Assembly (NCBI RefSeq): GCF_034009455.1
Contig: NZ_CP125380.1
Location: 2,397,001-2,461,000, forward strand
DNA: 64,000 bases
Direction of reading: 5' to 3'
Source of the DNA: Pseudomonas sp. P5_109
Lineage (GTDB): Bacteria > Pseudomonadota > Gammaproteobacteria > Pseudomonadales > Pseudomonadaceae
Below, one piece after another: positions 53,907-63,146 of this stretch; position 1 is the stretch's first letter, and each line of letters opens with the position of its first letter. The notes beneath the pieces were generated by a model that made no database searches, was not told where the DNA came from, and saw only the letters and a program-made list of their open reading frames with translations. Made by a program: the position numbers and the translations under genes.

Positions 53907-54527
53907 TCAGGTCCGAAAAAAGAGCCATATCACAGCATCGGCGTGGGCTTCGATGGCTTCTGGTGCCAGTGCATCGCGACCGTGGGTGTACTTCAATTCT
54001 GCCGTCAGCAGATAAGGCATCTGCACAACCGAGACGATCATGTACAGAAGCATCAAGGGATCGATATTGCCAATACCGTTCCCTTGCTGGGCATCGGTAA
54101 TCATTTGCAGCGTGCTTTCATGGGCTGGTCGGATGAAGGTTTGCGCGACCCACTTCAAACGCTCGGATCCAGTGATGGATTCCTGGACCATCAGCCGCGC
54201 GTGCTCGGGATGGCGTGCGCAGTATCGAACATAGTTGCGCACGTATTCCTTGAGGTCGTCGAGATTTTTATCCCCGGAGGATAGATCGAGCGGAGGCAAC
54301 TCTTCACGAAGACGTTGGAACAGGTAAGTAGCGCTTTCCTTCCAGAGCGCATCCTTGCTGCCGAAGTAGTAGCGAATCATCGCGTGATTTACTCCCGCCT
54401 GGTCAGCAATGTCCCTGAGGCTGACCGCTTCAAAGCCATGGGAGGAGAACTCTTCGAGCGCTATTTCCAGGATGTGTGCGCGAGTCTGCTCGCTTCGGTC
54501 CTGTTTTGTAACCCGAGGCACGTGCAT
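53907..54527 (-). CDS. TetR-family regulator of the sulfatase locus
   Basis: 206 residues. The helix-turn-helix lies at about residues 28-60 (EAVSLRDIADQAGVNHAMIRYYFGSKDALW). The remaining part is helical, with HPEHARLMVQES typical of TetR_C domains. It is divergent from the sulfatase gene, 300 bases apart. The likely job is to repress the locus until a substrate is present. Confidence 0.85.
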   Translation of the reverse strand: MHVPRVTKQDRSEQTRAHILEIALEEFSSHGFEAVSLRDIADQAGVNHAMIRYYFGSKDALWKESATYLFQRLREELPPLDLSSGDKNLDDLKEYVRNYVRYCARHPEHARLMVQESITGSERLKWVAQTFIRPAHESTLQMITDAQQGNGIGNIDPLMLLYMIVSVVQMPYLLTAELKYTHGRDALAPEAIEAHADAVIWLFFRT

Positions 54528-54827
54528 TGCGACTTTCCTTCTGATGGTCGTTCACCTTGGCTAAGCGTTTTTACTCGCCATTCCAGATGTTGACAATGTA
54601 CACGACAATCGACATATTTATCCAGTCGGATAAATTTTTCTTGCAAGACAGCCATGGTTCCTTAGCGGAGCACGTGGTAGACGGCCAGGGCAGACCTGGA
54701 AAGTGACCATAACAACAAAAAAGGCGTGATCTGTTCCGATTGCTTCAGAGCTTGAACGCTGCTGCAGGGAGCAATCAGGTGATGCATCAGTTGAGCGGCT
54801 TAGCGCCATAATTAAAAGGTTCCAGCG
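54528..54827. other. Intergenic control region of the sulfatase locus
   Basis: 300 bases between divergent genes, with A/T-rich segments such as ATTTATCCAGTCGGATAAAT near 54615-54634. ATTTATCC/GGATAAAT is a perfect 8-bp dyad with a 4-base centre, a good operator candidate for the TetR protein. Promoter elements were not resolved by eye. Confidence 0.6.
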
Positions 54828-56399
54828 ATGAAAGACATCACATTTCCCTCGCGTCCTGTCTCAGGTGAGCTTCTGCCATTTCGCAAAAGGTGTTGCGTGG
54901 TCGCAACATTGGGTTTCTGCGCCCTGAGTGCGGTGATGCAAGCCCAGGCTTCCCCGGCTGCGCCAAGCTCCGCGCGACAAAACATTGTCCTATTGATTGC
55001 CGACGACATGGGCTGGGGTGATCTCTCCAGCTACGGCAACCCAGTGTTCGAAACTCCGAATATCGATCGCATGGCGCAAGAGGGCCAGCGCTGGACCGAC
55101 TTCTATGTGAGTTCGCCGATCTGCTCGCCGAGCCGTGGTGCCATGCTCACGGGGCGGGTCGAAACCAGAACAGGGCTTTATGGTGTGAGCAATTCGGTGG
55201 TGGTCGAGAATGACCCGAACAGCTTCCTGGACAAGGAGGCCACGATCGCCCAAGTGCTGAAGGGTAATGGCTATAGCACTGCCTTGTTTGGAAAGTGGCA
55301 TCTGGGAGATGCCGCAGCGGCCTATCCGACCAGGGTTGGATTCGATGAATGGTGGGGAACGCCTATGTCCAACGATGCTTATTTCGTTGGCGGCGTGACT
55401 AATGAACAACTACGGAAGCGAGCAATGAGCGGTGAGCCGCTCAAGAAAATCTTTGGCGAATACCTTGCCCAGGCAACTGCGAGTTTCAGCCAGCCTAAGA
55501 GTGAGTTGTGGAATACCCCGCTCATCAGCAGCAAGCGGGTAGGGACGGGTACTGACGCTCGCTACGAAGACCAGGAACTGGAGCGTCCTATCGACCAGAA
55601 AACCTACAACCGTCGATTGACAGATCAAGTCGTCGATTACGTGGGCAAGAAACACGATCAGCCCTTTTTCGTCTGGGTCGGATACGAAAAGCCGCATTTA
55701 CCGCACTTCGCCGGGCCCGAGTTCGAGGGCAAGAGCAAGGGCGGACGTATTGGGGATGCCATCGCGGAACTTGATCACAGTGTCGGTCGAGTACTCGAGG
55801 CATTGCGAAGTGGTGGAAACGACAAGGATACGCTGGTCGTGTTCGTGAGCGACAACGGCCCTTGGTTATGGTTCGAGGCACTGTCTGGCTCGGCAGGTGT
55901 TCTGCGTGAGGGCAAGAAGTCCACTTATGAAGGGGGCGTACGGGTACCGGCTTTGTTCTGGCAGCCGGGTACCATCAAGCCTTCTGTAGTGCATGGCATT
56001 GGTTCTACCTACGATCTGCTCCCCACATTCGTGGCGATGGCCGGCGCCAAGTTACCCGTCGCTGAACTCGATGGTATTGATCTCTCTGTAACTCTCACAG
56101 GCGGGAAGGATAGTCCGCGCCACACGATGCCTTATTACTTGGGCGGCAAGCTGATGGCCTGGCGAGACGGTGATTGGAAACTCAATATCTATGAGGCGAG
56201 TTCACATTTCGGTGGACGAAATGGAAAGCTTCCCCAACCGACCCTTTACCACTTGGGTCGCGACCCAGGTGAAAAATATGATCAGGCGGCCAATGAGCCA
56301 GCCATCGTCGAACGTCTGTTGCGTAGTGCCCAGGATTTCGAGCAATCGGTCGCCAAGGCAGAGCCAGGTTTCGATCGGATTCTAAAAGCGTCCAAGTAA
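54828..56399 (+). CDS. Type I sulfatase (arylsulfatase family)
   Basis: 523 residues. A hydrophobic export signal (VVATLGFCALSAVMQAQA) precedes the alkaline-phosphatase-like domain. Metal-binding D59-D60 are in IADDMGWG; the formylglycine motif CSPSR is at residues 99-103. GKWHLG and FVSDNGPW complete the active site. It removes sulfate from an ester or sulfated sugar in the periplasm. The cysteine must be oxidised by a formylglycine-generating enzyme, and such an enzyme is encoded in the same locus. Confidence 0.92.
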   Translation: MKDITFPSRPVSGELLPFRKRCCVVATLGFCALSAVMQAQASPAAPSSARQNIVLLIADDMGWGDLSSYGNPVFETPNIDRMAQEGQRWTDFYVSSPICSPSRGAMLTGRVETRTGLYGVSNSVVVENDPNSFLDKEATIAQVLKGNGYSTALFGKWHLGDAAAAYPTRVGFDEWWGTPMSNDAYFVGGVTNEQLRKRAMSGEPLKKIFGEYLAQATASFSQPKSELWNTPLISSKRVGTGTDARYEDQELERPIDQKTYNRRLTDQVVDYVGKKHDQPFFVWVGYEKPHLPHFAGPEFEGKSKGGRIGDAIAELDHSVGRVLEALRSGGNDKDTLVVFVSDNGPWLWFEALSGSAGVLREGKKSTYEGGVRVPALFWQPGTIKPSVVHGIGSTYDLLPTFVAMAGAKLPVAELDGIDLSVTLTGGKDSPRHTMPYYLGGKLMAWRDGDWKLNIYEASSHFGGRNGKLPQPTLYHLGRDPGEKYDQAANEPAIVERLLRSAQDFEQSVAKAEPGFDRILKASK

Positions 56400-56503
56400 T
56401 TGATTTGGTCCCTTCGAGGACTAGCAGAGCAATCAAGAGGCCAATGGGTCAGGTTCGTGCGTGAATCGCCGGAATTACAACAACAAGAAAAAAGGTGGTG
56501 AAG

Positions 56504-58201
56504 ATGAATGCAATTGGATGCAGGCCGTCCTCTGGCTCCATACGAGCGATTCCAAATCGGCGAAGCGGTAATTGCCCAAATTGGGCCACAGCTGTTGTGG
56601 CGATACTTGTCGCGCTGCCGCTCTCAGTTGTACACGCTTATCAATTCAGTTCTGGGGACTGGGGGGGATCTCTCGATACAACCATTTCTTATGGCGTCAA
56701 CTACCGCGCCGAGGGACAGGACAAGAAGTTGATTGCTGCCGCTAACGGCGGCACTGGAACGAACGCTAAGCGAATCAATTCCGATGATGGCGACTTAAAC
56801 TTCAAGAAGGGAGAGTTATTTTCTGAAGTGGCAAAGGTCGTCTCAGAGCTAGGATTGAAGTGGCAGGATCAGTACGGACTCTTTTTGCGTGGACGTGCTT
56901 TCTACGATTTCGAATTGATGGACGACAATCGTCGGCATCGGCAAATAACAGCGGGTGGATTAGATGAAGCCGGATCCAACGTAGAGTTATTAGATGCGTT
57001 TGTGTACGGTAGCTGGATGTTCGGTGAACGTAGTCTCAATGCTCGAGTTGGGCGTCAAGTCATTAACTGGGGCGAGGGGCTGTATTATCGCAACGGTATT
57101 AATGCGAGCAATCCCCTCGACCTCAATGCGCTGCGCGCTCCAGGGTCGGAGGTAAAAGAGTCGTTGATGCCGACCTTCAAGATCTATACCTCTTATCAGT
57201 TAAGCGAAAGTCTCACATTTGAAAGTTACTATCAGCCAGCTTGGGCTAACGATAAAACCAAGCTTGACCCCTGTGGCTCCTATTTTTCGACAACAGATGT
57301 TTTCGACGAAGGCTGTGATTATCTAGCGGTTGGCGCATTCGATAACCCCTCTGTTCCCGGCGCTTCTCCCTTTTTGTTCGTCCCGCGAGCGCCGGATATT
57401 AAAGCGGACTCGGCTGCGCAGTTTGGTGTCGCCTTGCGATGGTTTGCACCAGAGCTTAATGACACTGAGTTTGGACTGTATTACCTGCGTTTCAGCGATC
57501 AATTACCGCGGCTTGGCGCGACCGTTTCCCGCAGGTTAGGCGGCCAGCCTGTTCCTAGTACTGGGACCTACTATGCCGAGTATCTGGAAAATCGCGAGCT
57601 GTATGGCCTCAGTTTCAATACCACCATTGGGGGCGAAAACATTTTCAGTGGGCAATCGCTTTTTGGCGAGGTGAGCTATCAGCCCGATGCACCCATCAGC
57701 CTGACAACCGGCACTATTTTAGCGGCGGCGCTGCTTGATCCGGCAGGTCCCCCCTTCGGGACCAGGGTCGAGAACTACCGAAAGAAGGATATGTATCAGG
57801 CTTCGCTTGGGACTATCCGAACCGGACGTGGAGTGCTGGGTTCCAACTCGACGACTTACATCGCCGAACTGGTGGCTAACCGGGTGATGGGAATCGAAAC
57901 CGATTTGGCCTACGGGGATGTTACAAGCAGCGCTTATGGAGCGACCGCCAGTGCCTCAATGACTTACAACGACGTGTTCAGGGGGATCAACGTCATTCCG
58001 TCGTTGAGCCATGCTCGAGCATTCAATGGTGTTGCGCCCACCTTAACCAACGGTCTCAGCGAGCGAGCGTGGAGTACTTCGGTAGCGGTCGACGCGAGTT
58101 ACCTGGACGCGCTCTCTTTCGGTGTTCGGTATGTCGACTACACCGGCGGTGCTACTGGTGATCGTGATTACCTTTCCTTCAATGTTAAATATAGTTTTTG
58201 A
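56504..58201 (+). CDS. DUF1302-family outer-membrane protein
   Basis: About 565 residues. The signal peptide (TAVVAILVALPLSVVHA) is followed by GDWGGSLDTTISYGVNYR, the typical DUF1302 start. Beta-barrel-like strands and a C-terminal phenylalanine (YLSFNVKYSF) suggest an outer-membrane barrel. The ATG at 56504 follows AAGGTGG. Such proteins often pair with DUF1329 proteins, as here, and may move lipophilic compounds through the envelope. Direction of transport is unknown. Confidence 0.85.
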   Translation: MNAIGCRPSSGSIRAIPNRRSGNCPNWATAVVAILVALPLSVVHAYQFSSGDWGGSLDTTISYGVNYRAEGQDKKLIAAANGGTGTNAKRINSDDGDLNFKKGELFSEVAKVVSELGLKWQDQYGLFLRGRAFYDFELMDDNRRHRQITAGGLDEAGSNVELLDAFVYGSWMFGERSLNARVGRQVINWGEGLYYRNGINASNPLDLNALRAPGSEVKESLMPTFKIYTSYQLSESLTFESYYQPAWANDKTKLDPCGSYFSTTDVFDEGCDYLAVGAFDNPSVPGASPFLFVPRAPDIKADSAAQFGVALRWFAPELNDTEFGLYYLRFSDQLPRLGATVSRRLGGQPVPSTGTYYAEYLENRELYGLSFNTTIGGENIFSGQSLFGEVSYQPDAPISLTTGTILAAALLDPAGPPFGTRVENYRKKDMYQASLGTIRTGRGVLGSNSTTYIAELVANRVMGIETDLAYGDVTSSAYGATASASMTYNDVFRGINVIPSLSHARAFNGVAPTLTNGLSERAWSTSVAVDASYLDALSFGVRYVDYTGGATGDRDYLSFNVKYSF

Positions 58202-58210
58202 GGGCCTATC

Positions 58211-59566
58211 ATGTTCAGATTGGAATTTCTGTCTACCGGCGTGTTGATTTCCGCTTTGCTGGCATCTTCGATGGCATATGCCCATGTAGATGCCGTTCAG
58301 GCTGCTCGACTCGGCAAGGATCTCACCCCGATAGGGGGAGAGAGGGCGGGCAATACTGAAGGAACTATCCCTGCATGGGACGGTGGTCTGGCCAAGCGTG
58401 TCGACGCGTACGATTCTGTGGTGGGCTACAAGGATCCTTTTGTCGCCGACAAGCCGTTGCTTACGATCAGCGCAGCCAATGCCGACAGGTACGCCGACAA
58501 GCTCAGTCCCGGTCAGATGGCAATGCTAAAACGCTATCCGAAAACCTGGAAATTGTTGGTGTATCCGACGCGTCGTTCGGCTTCCTATCCAGAGAGTGTG
58601 TACGAAGCGGTCAAACTCAATGCACTCAACGCCAGACTTGTGGAGGACGGCAATGGTGTTGCCGATGCCAAGAATGTCGTACCGTTTCCTATCCCGCATT
58701 CGGGGTTGGAGGTGCTCTGGAATCATCTGATGCGCTACCGGGGTGTGGGTATTAAGCGCCACTTCGCCAGCGCACAACCACAGATCAACGGCGACTATGT
58801 TATGAAGAAACTGTCGGACATTATTCTGTTCAATCAGGATGTCACCGACAACAGCAAGAGTAACGGCAACATTCTGGTGTACACGTTGCAGTCGACTCTT
58901 GCGCCGGCACGTCAGGCTGGTGAAATAACACTGGTGCATGACACCGTCAACCAAGTGAATACGCCACGCTTGGCATGGAACTATGCAGTAGGTCAGCGCC
59001 GAGTTCGGCGCGCACCGCAGATTGCGTATGACAACCCGTCGAATGACGGACTGACGACTATCGATAATAACGACATGTTCAGCGGGGCGCCTGATCGCTA
59101 TGACTGGCAACTGATTGGCAAAAAGGAAATGTATGTTCCGTACAACAGTTTCCGCCTTGCTTCCAAGACGAGTAAGTACAGCGACATCATTAAACCTGGT
59201 CATGTAAATCCAGAGCTCTTGCGCTACGAGTTACACCGGGTATGGCATGTGCGTGGTGTGCTGAAGGAAGGCCAGCGGCACATTTACAAACAACGCGATC
59301 TGTTCCTTGACGAAGACACATACCAGATCGTAGTAGCCGACCACTACGACAATCGCGGCGAAATTTGGCGGGTCGCTGAAGCTAACACCATCAATTACTA
59401 CGACCAGCCTTTGGTGTGGGTGACGGGCGGGGCGACGTATGACCTGATTTCCGGGCGTTACAACATCGGCGGCTTGGCTAACGAGGAGGTGCCGTTTGAC
59501 TTCAATGCATCTTTGTCTCCGGCGGATTTCTCGCCTGGGAAGCTGCGCCAAGATGGTGTTCGCTGA
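58211..59566 (+). CDS. DUF1329-family envelope protein
   Basis: 451 residues. Signal peptide (LISALLASSMAYA) and the family block LTPIGGERAGNTEGTIPAWD directly after it. DUF1329 proteins are predicted LolB/VioE-like lipid-binding proteins in the periplasm or at the outer membrane. It is 9 bases after the DUF1302 gene. The pair probably transports or sorts the hydrophobic part of the substrate. Confidence 0.88.
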   Translation: MFRLEFLSTGVLISALLASSMAYAHVDAVQAARLGKDLTPIGGERAGNTEGTIPAWDGGLAKRVDAYDSVVGYKDPFVADKPLLTISAANADRYADKLSPGQMAMLKRYPKTWKLLVYPTRRSASYPESVYEAVKLNALNARLVEDGNGVADAKNVVPFPIPHSGLEVLWNHLMRYRGVGIKRHFASAQPQINGDYVMKKLSDIILFNQDVTDNSKSNGNILVYTLQSTLAPARQAGEITLVHDTVNQVNTPRLAWNYAVGQRRVRRAPQIAYDNPSNDGLTTIDNNDMFSGAPDRYDWQLIGKKEMYVPYNSFRLASKTSKYSDIIKPGHVNPELLRYELHRVWHVRGVLKEGQRHIYKQRDLFLDEDTYQIVVADHYDNRGEIWRVAEANTINYYDQPLVWVTGGATYDLISGRYNIGGLANEEVPFDFNASLSPADFSPGKLRQDGVR

Positions 59567-59720
59567 GCGACCAGGGCATGCGCCAGGCTCTGGCGAAGCC
59601 ATCGACACGTGCTCATCAGGTCTGTATCTAAACGGACGAGTTCATTGAGTTCGCTCAGCGCAAAGAACCGCTGAAAAAATGGGACCTGACATTGCGTAAT
59701 GAAGATAGGAGAGGCAGTAC

Positions 59721-60671
59721 ATGGTAATGCACACCAGTCCCCCGGAAGGCATGGTTTATCTGTCCGGTGGCATTTTCAGAATGGGTTCTGATCGCTTCTA
59801 TCCTGAAGAGCGACCTGTCCGCAAAGTGCATGTCGATGAATTCTGGATCGATGCTACACCGGTCACCAATCGACAGTTCTCCATCTTCGTGGAGGCCACT
59901 GGATACAAGACCTTCGCCGAGCGCGCGCCGGATCCTGAGGATTATCCCGGTATGCCACTGGAGATGGCTAAAGCTGGTTCGCTGGTTTTTGTGCCGCCGA
60001 AGCCTTCCGTGAACCTGGTGAGCCCGGCGCAATGGTGGATCTTCCGTTTCGGCGCCTGGTGGCGAGAACCACTGGGTCCGGGAAGCTCGATTGAAGGACT
60101 GGAAGACCATCCGGTCGTACATATCGTCTATGTGGATGCTGAAGCTTACGCTGCCTGGGCTGGTAAAGCGTTGCCGACCGAAGCCGAATGGGAATATGCG
60201 GCTCGCGGTGGCAACGATGGATTTGACTTCGCCTGGGGTGACTGTCTCGCCCCGGATGGACGGATGCTTGCAAACTATTGGCAAGGCCGCTTCCCCGTTG
60301 AGAACCAACTGTTAGATGGTTGGGAAAGGACCTCGCCGGTAGGGACCTTCCCGGCCAACGGCTACGGTCTGTTCGACATGATCGGTAACGTATGGGAGTG
60401 GACAGCCGACTGGTTTGCATCGCCCTCGGCAGGATTGCCGCCGACTGCGCATTGTTGCGTACCAAGCAATCCGCGTGGTGGTCGGGAAGAGGACAGCTAC
60501 GACCCCGATACTCCCAACCTACGCATAGGTCGCAAGGTGGTCAAAGGCGGATCGCATCTTTGCGCACCGAACTATTGCCAGCGATATCGCCCCGCCGCGC
60601 GTATTCCGCAAGCCGATGACACTTCAACTTGTCATGTTGGTTTTCGCTGTGTCTGGCGTGCGCCGTCATAG
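59721..60671 (+). CDS. Formylglycine-generating enzyme (FGE/SUMF1-like)
   Basis: 316 residues. FGE-sulfatase fold blocks are GMVYLSGGIFRMGSD, DEFWIDATPVTNRQF, LPTEAEWEYAARGG, and GLFDMIGNVWEWTADWF. The two catalytic cysteines in GGSHLCAPNYCQRYRPAAR keep the C-x4-C spacing of true FGE. It oxidises the cysteine in CSPSR of the two sulfatases to formylglycine, probably in the cytoplasm before export. GGAGAGG lies before the ATG. A second in-frame ATG at 59727 is possible. Confidence 0.92.
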   Translation: MVMHTSPPEGMVYLSGGIFRMGSDRFYPEERPVRKVHVDEFWIDATPVTNRQFSIFVEATGYKTFAERAPDPEDYPGMPLEMAKAGSLVFVPPKPSVNLVSPAQWWIFRFGAWWREPLGPGSSIEGLEDHPVVHIVYVDAEAYAAWAGKALPTEAEWEYAARGGNDGFDFAWGDCLAPDGRMLANYWQGRFPVENQLLDGWERTSPVGTFPANGYGLFDMIGNVWEWTADWFASPSAGLPPTAHCCVPSNPRGGREEDSYDPDTPNLRIGRKVVKGGSHLCAPNYCQRYRPAARIPQADDTSTCHVGFRCVWRAPS

Positions 60672-60813
60672 CCTGAAGCAATAGAAGAGAAAAAGGGATG
60701 GTCGCTGCGTGGCCATTTCATAAATGGTCGAACATCCCTGGATGGGGGTGACGGTCGGGTGTTCGCTTATCGAAAGCGTTCATCGCATCGATACATCAAG
60801 TATGGGAGCGTTC

Positions 60814-63030
60814 ATGTTGAAGAAAAATAATAAGAAGACCGGCCTTGCAGTCAGTGCAAGCCTATTGCTGTCGTTCACCCAGGCTGGGCTTGCCGCTTCA
60901 GCCCAACAAGATTCGTCAGCGGATGATCGAGCCCGTAAAACCGAGCAGAAAATGACCAATGCAGAGCGATATTCGCTCCTCTATAGCCTTATGCCTGTCC
61001 ATCTTGTGTTCGGAGGGAGGGATAAGCGGGTTTCAGATGAGGTGCCGGTCGGTGCGGGCTATGTACCAGGTGTGCCGCGCTTGGGTGTCCCTGCGTTATC
61101 CATGACTGATGCCAGCTTGGGAGTGACCAACCCCCACAACTTCAGAACAGGTGACTCAGCGACGGCATTGCCGGCGGGACTCGCTTTAGGGGCGACCTTC
61201 AATCCGGAGCTCGCTAAAGTGGCAGGGGCGATGCTGGGGAGAGAGGCTCGTTCCAAAGGTTTTAATGTACTGCTCGGTGGAGGCATGAATTTGGCACGCG
61301 ATCCGCGCAATGGACGAAACTTCGAATACATCTCGGAGGATCCTCTGCTCAGTGCGCGTATTGCCGCCGGTGCGATCAATGGTACCCAGAGTGAAGGAGT
61401 GATCTCTATGGTCAAGCATCTCTCACTGAATGGCAACGAAACCAACAGGCATTGGCTCAATGCCGTGATCGATGCGGCTGAACATCGAGAGTCTGATCTT
61501 TTGGCTTTCCAAATGGCGATAGAACTGGCCCAGCCCGGATCGATCATGTGTGCCTACAACAAGGTAAACGGCGAGTATTCCTGTGGTAATGAACATCTGT
61601 TGAATGACGTGTTGAAAAAGAGCTGGGCGTATAAGGGCTGGGTCATGTCCGACTGGGGGGCCGTTCAGGACTGGTCCTATGCACTTAAGGGGCTTGATCA
61701 GGAATCCGGGGCCCAGTTGGACAAGCTTGCCTGGGGTCAGGAGTGGTTCAACGAACCGCTTCAAGCCGCCCATGCCGAAGGCAAGCTACCGGATAAGCGT
61801 CTCTCGGATATGGTGCAAAGGATCCTTCGCTCGATTTACGCAGTGGGGGTCGACAAGCCGGTCAAAGAAACTCCTATCGATCTGGATCAGCATAACCAGA
61901 TTGCACTTGAGGTGGCGAGACAGGGGATCGTTTTGCTGAAGAACGAAGCAGTATTGCCTCTTCAAAGCGAAAAGCCGATGCGTATCGCGGTAATCGGTGG
62001 CTTGGCGGACACCGGCGTTCTGTCCGGCGCTGGTTCGAGTCAAGTAATCCCGCGGGGCGGCTTTGCCACGGTCATACCTGTGGGTGGACAAGGGTTGATG
62101 GCGAACCAACGGAAACAGAGTTTCCTCCCCTCGGCTCCTAAATCGGAGCTGCAGAAGCTTATGCCGAAGGCTAGCATTACCTATGATTCAGGCGCTTTTC
62201 CCGTGGAAGCCGCCATACTCGCCAAGCAGTCGGATGTAGTCGTCTTGTTCGCAACGCGCCACGAGGCTGAAGGGTTCGATAGTCCTGATTTGTCCCTGCC
62301 TTTTGGTCAGGATGCGTTGATTGACGCCGTTGCCAGCGCCAATCCCAATACCATAGTTGTTCTGCAGACCGGCAATCCGGTGGCCATGCCATGGCACACC
62401 AAAGTTAAGGCAATTGTCGAGGCTTGGTACCCAGGGCAGGCGGGAGGGCAGGCGATCGCCGAAGTTCTAACCGGCCAGGTCAATCCATCCGGCCATCTCC
62501 CGATGACGTTTCCAGCAGATATCGGACAAACACCACGACCTGAACTTCCAGGCTTCGGTACGCCGTTCGGCACCCCGCTGACGGTCAACTATTCCGAAGG
62601 GGCCGAAGTGGGCTATCGATGGTTTGCAAAGAAGGATGAGAAACCCCTGTTCGCTTTTGGTCATGGTCTGAGCTACACCAGTTTCGCTTTCGATGATCTT
62701 AAAGTCAGTGGGGGAGAGACGATCACGGCGAGTTTCACCGTGACGAATACCGGCAAGCGTAAGGGTATCGATGTTCCACAGCTCTACCTCACCGACGCGG
62801 CAGGTGACAAACGAGTTCGTCTATTAGGTTTCGAGCGATTGGAGCTAGAGCCAGGTGAGGCTCGTCAGGTGTCGGTCAAGGCAGATCCACGTTTGCTAGC
62901 ACGTTTCGATACAGCGTCTAATCAGTGGCACGTTAATGCGGGTGAATATCGTGTGGCGCTGGGCGAATCTGCGCAGGCGCTACTTTTGACGGCAACGACA
63001 GACCTGGTCGAACAGCGTTTCGTCGATTGA
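60814..63030 (+). CDS. GH3 family glycoside hydrolase (beta-glucosidase-like)
   Basis: 738 residues. Signal peptide (SASLLLSFTQAGLAASA), then the GH3 barrel with KHLSLNGNETNR and the nucleophile D280 in GWVMSDWG. The second domain (GQAGGQAIAEVLTGQVNPSG) and the fibronectin-III-like C-terminal domain (FTVTNTGKRKGIDVPQLYL) are complete. The ATG at 60814 is chosen because GGGAG lies 6 bases upstream. It removes a terminal sugar in the periplasm, consistent with a desulfated glycoside intermediate. Confidence 0.9.
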   Translation: MLKKNNKKTGLAVSASLLLSFTQAGLAASAQQDSSADDRARKTEQKMTNAERYSLLYSLMPVHLVFGGRDKRVSDEVPVGAGYVPGVPRLGVPALSMTDASLGVTNPHNFRTGDSATALPAGLALGATFNPELAKVAGAMLGREARSKGFNVLLGGGMNLARDPRNGRNFEYISEDPLLSARIAAGAINGTQSEGVISMVKHLSLNGNETNRHWLNAVIDAAEHRESDLLAFQMAIELAQPGSIMCAYNKVNGEYSCGNEHLLNDVLKKSWAYKGWVMSDWGAVQDWSYALKGLDQESGAQLDKLAWGQEWFNEPLQAAHAEGKLPDKRLSDMVQRILRSIYAVGVDKPVKETPIDLDQHNQIALEVARQGIVLLKNEAVLPLQSEKPMRIAVIGGLADTGVLSGAGSSQVIPRGGFATVIPVGGQGLMANQRKQSFLPSAPKSELQKLMPKASITYDSGAFPVEAAILAKQSDVVVLFATRHEAEGFDSPDLSLPFGQDALIDAVASANPNTIVVLQTGNPVAMPWHTKVKAIVEAWYPGQAGGQAIAEVLTGQVNPSGHLPMTFPADIGQTPRPELPGFGTPFGTPLTVNYSEGAEVGYRWFAKKDEKPLFAFGHGLSYTSFAFDDLKVSGGETITASFTVTNTGKRKGIDVPQLYLTDAAGDKRVRLLGFERLELEPGEARQVSVKADPRLLARFDTASNQWHVNAGEYRVALGESAQALLLTATTDLVEQRFVD

Positions 63031-63146
63031 TCCCTCCGCCGGCTCACGGTGAGTCGGCTGGAGGCACGAACACAAGTAGTTATCTGGGTCAGCATCGCAA
63101 CCCATTCGATTGCTAATACGTTGTTACGGCGGAAGAAGGAAACAAC

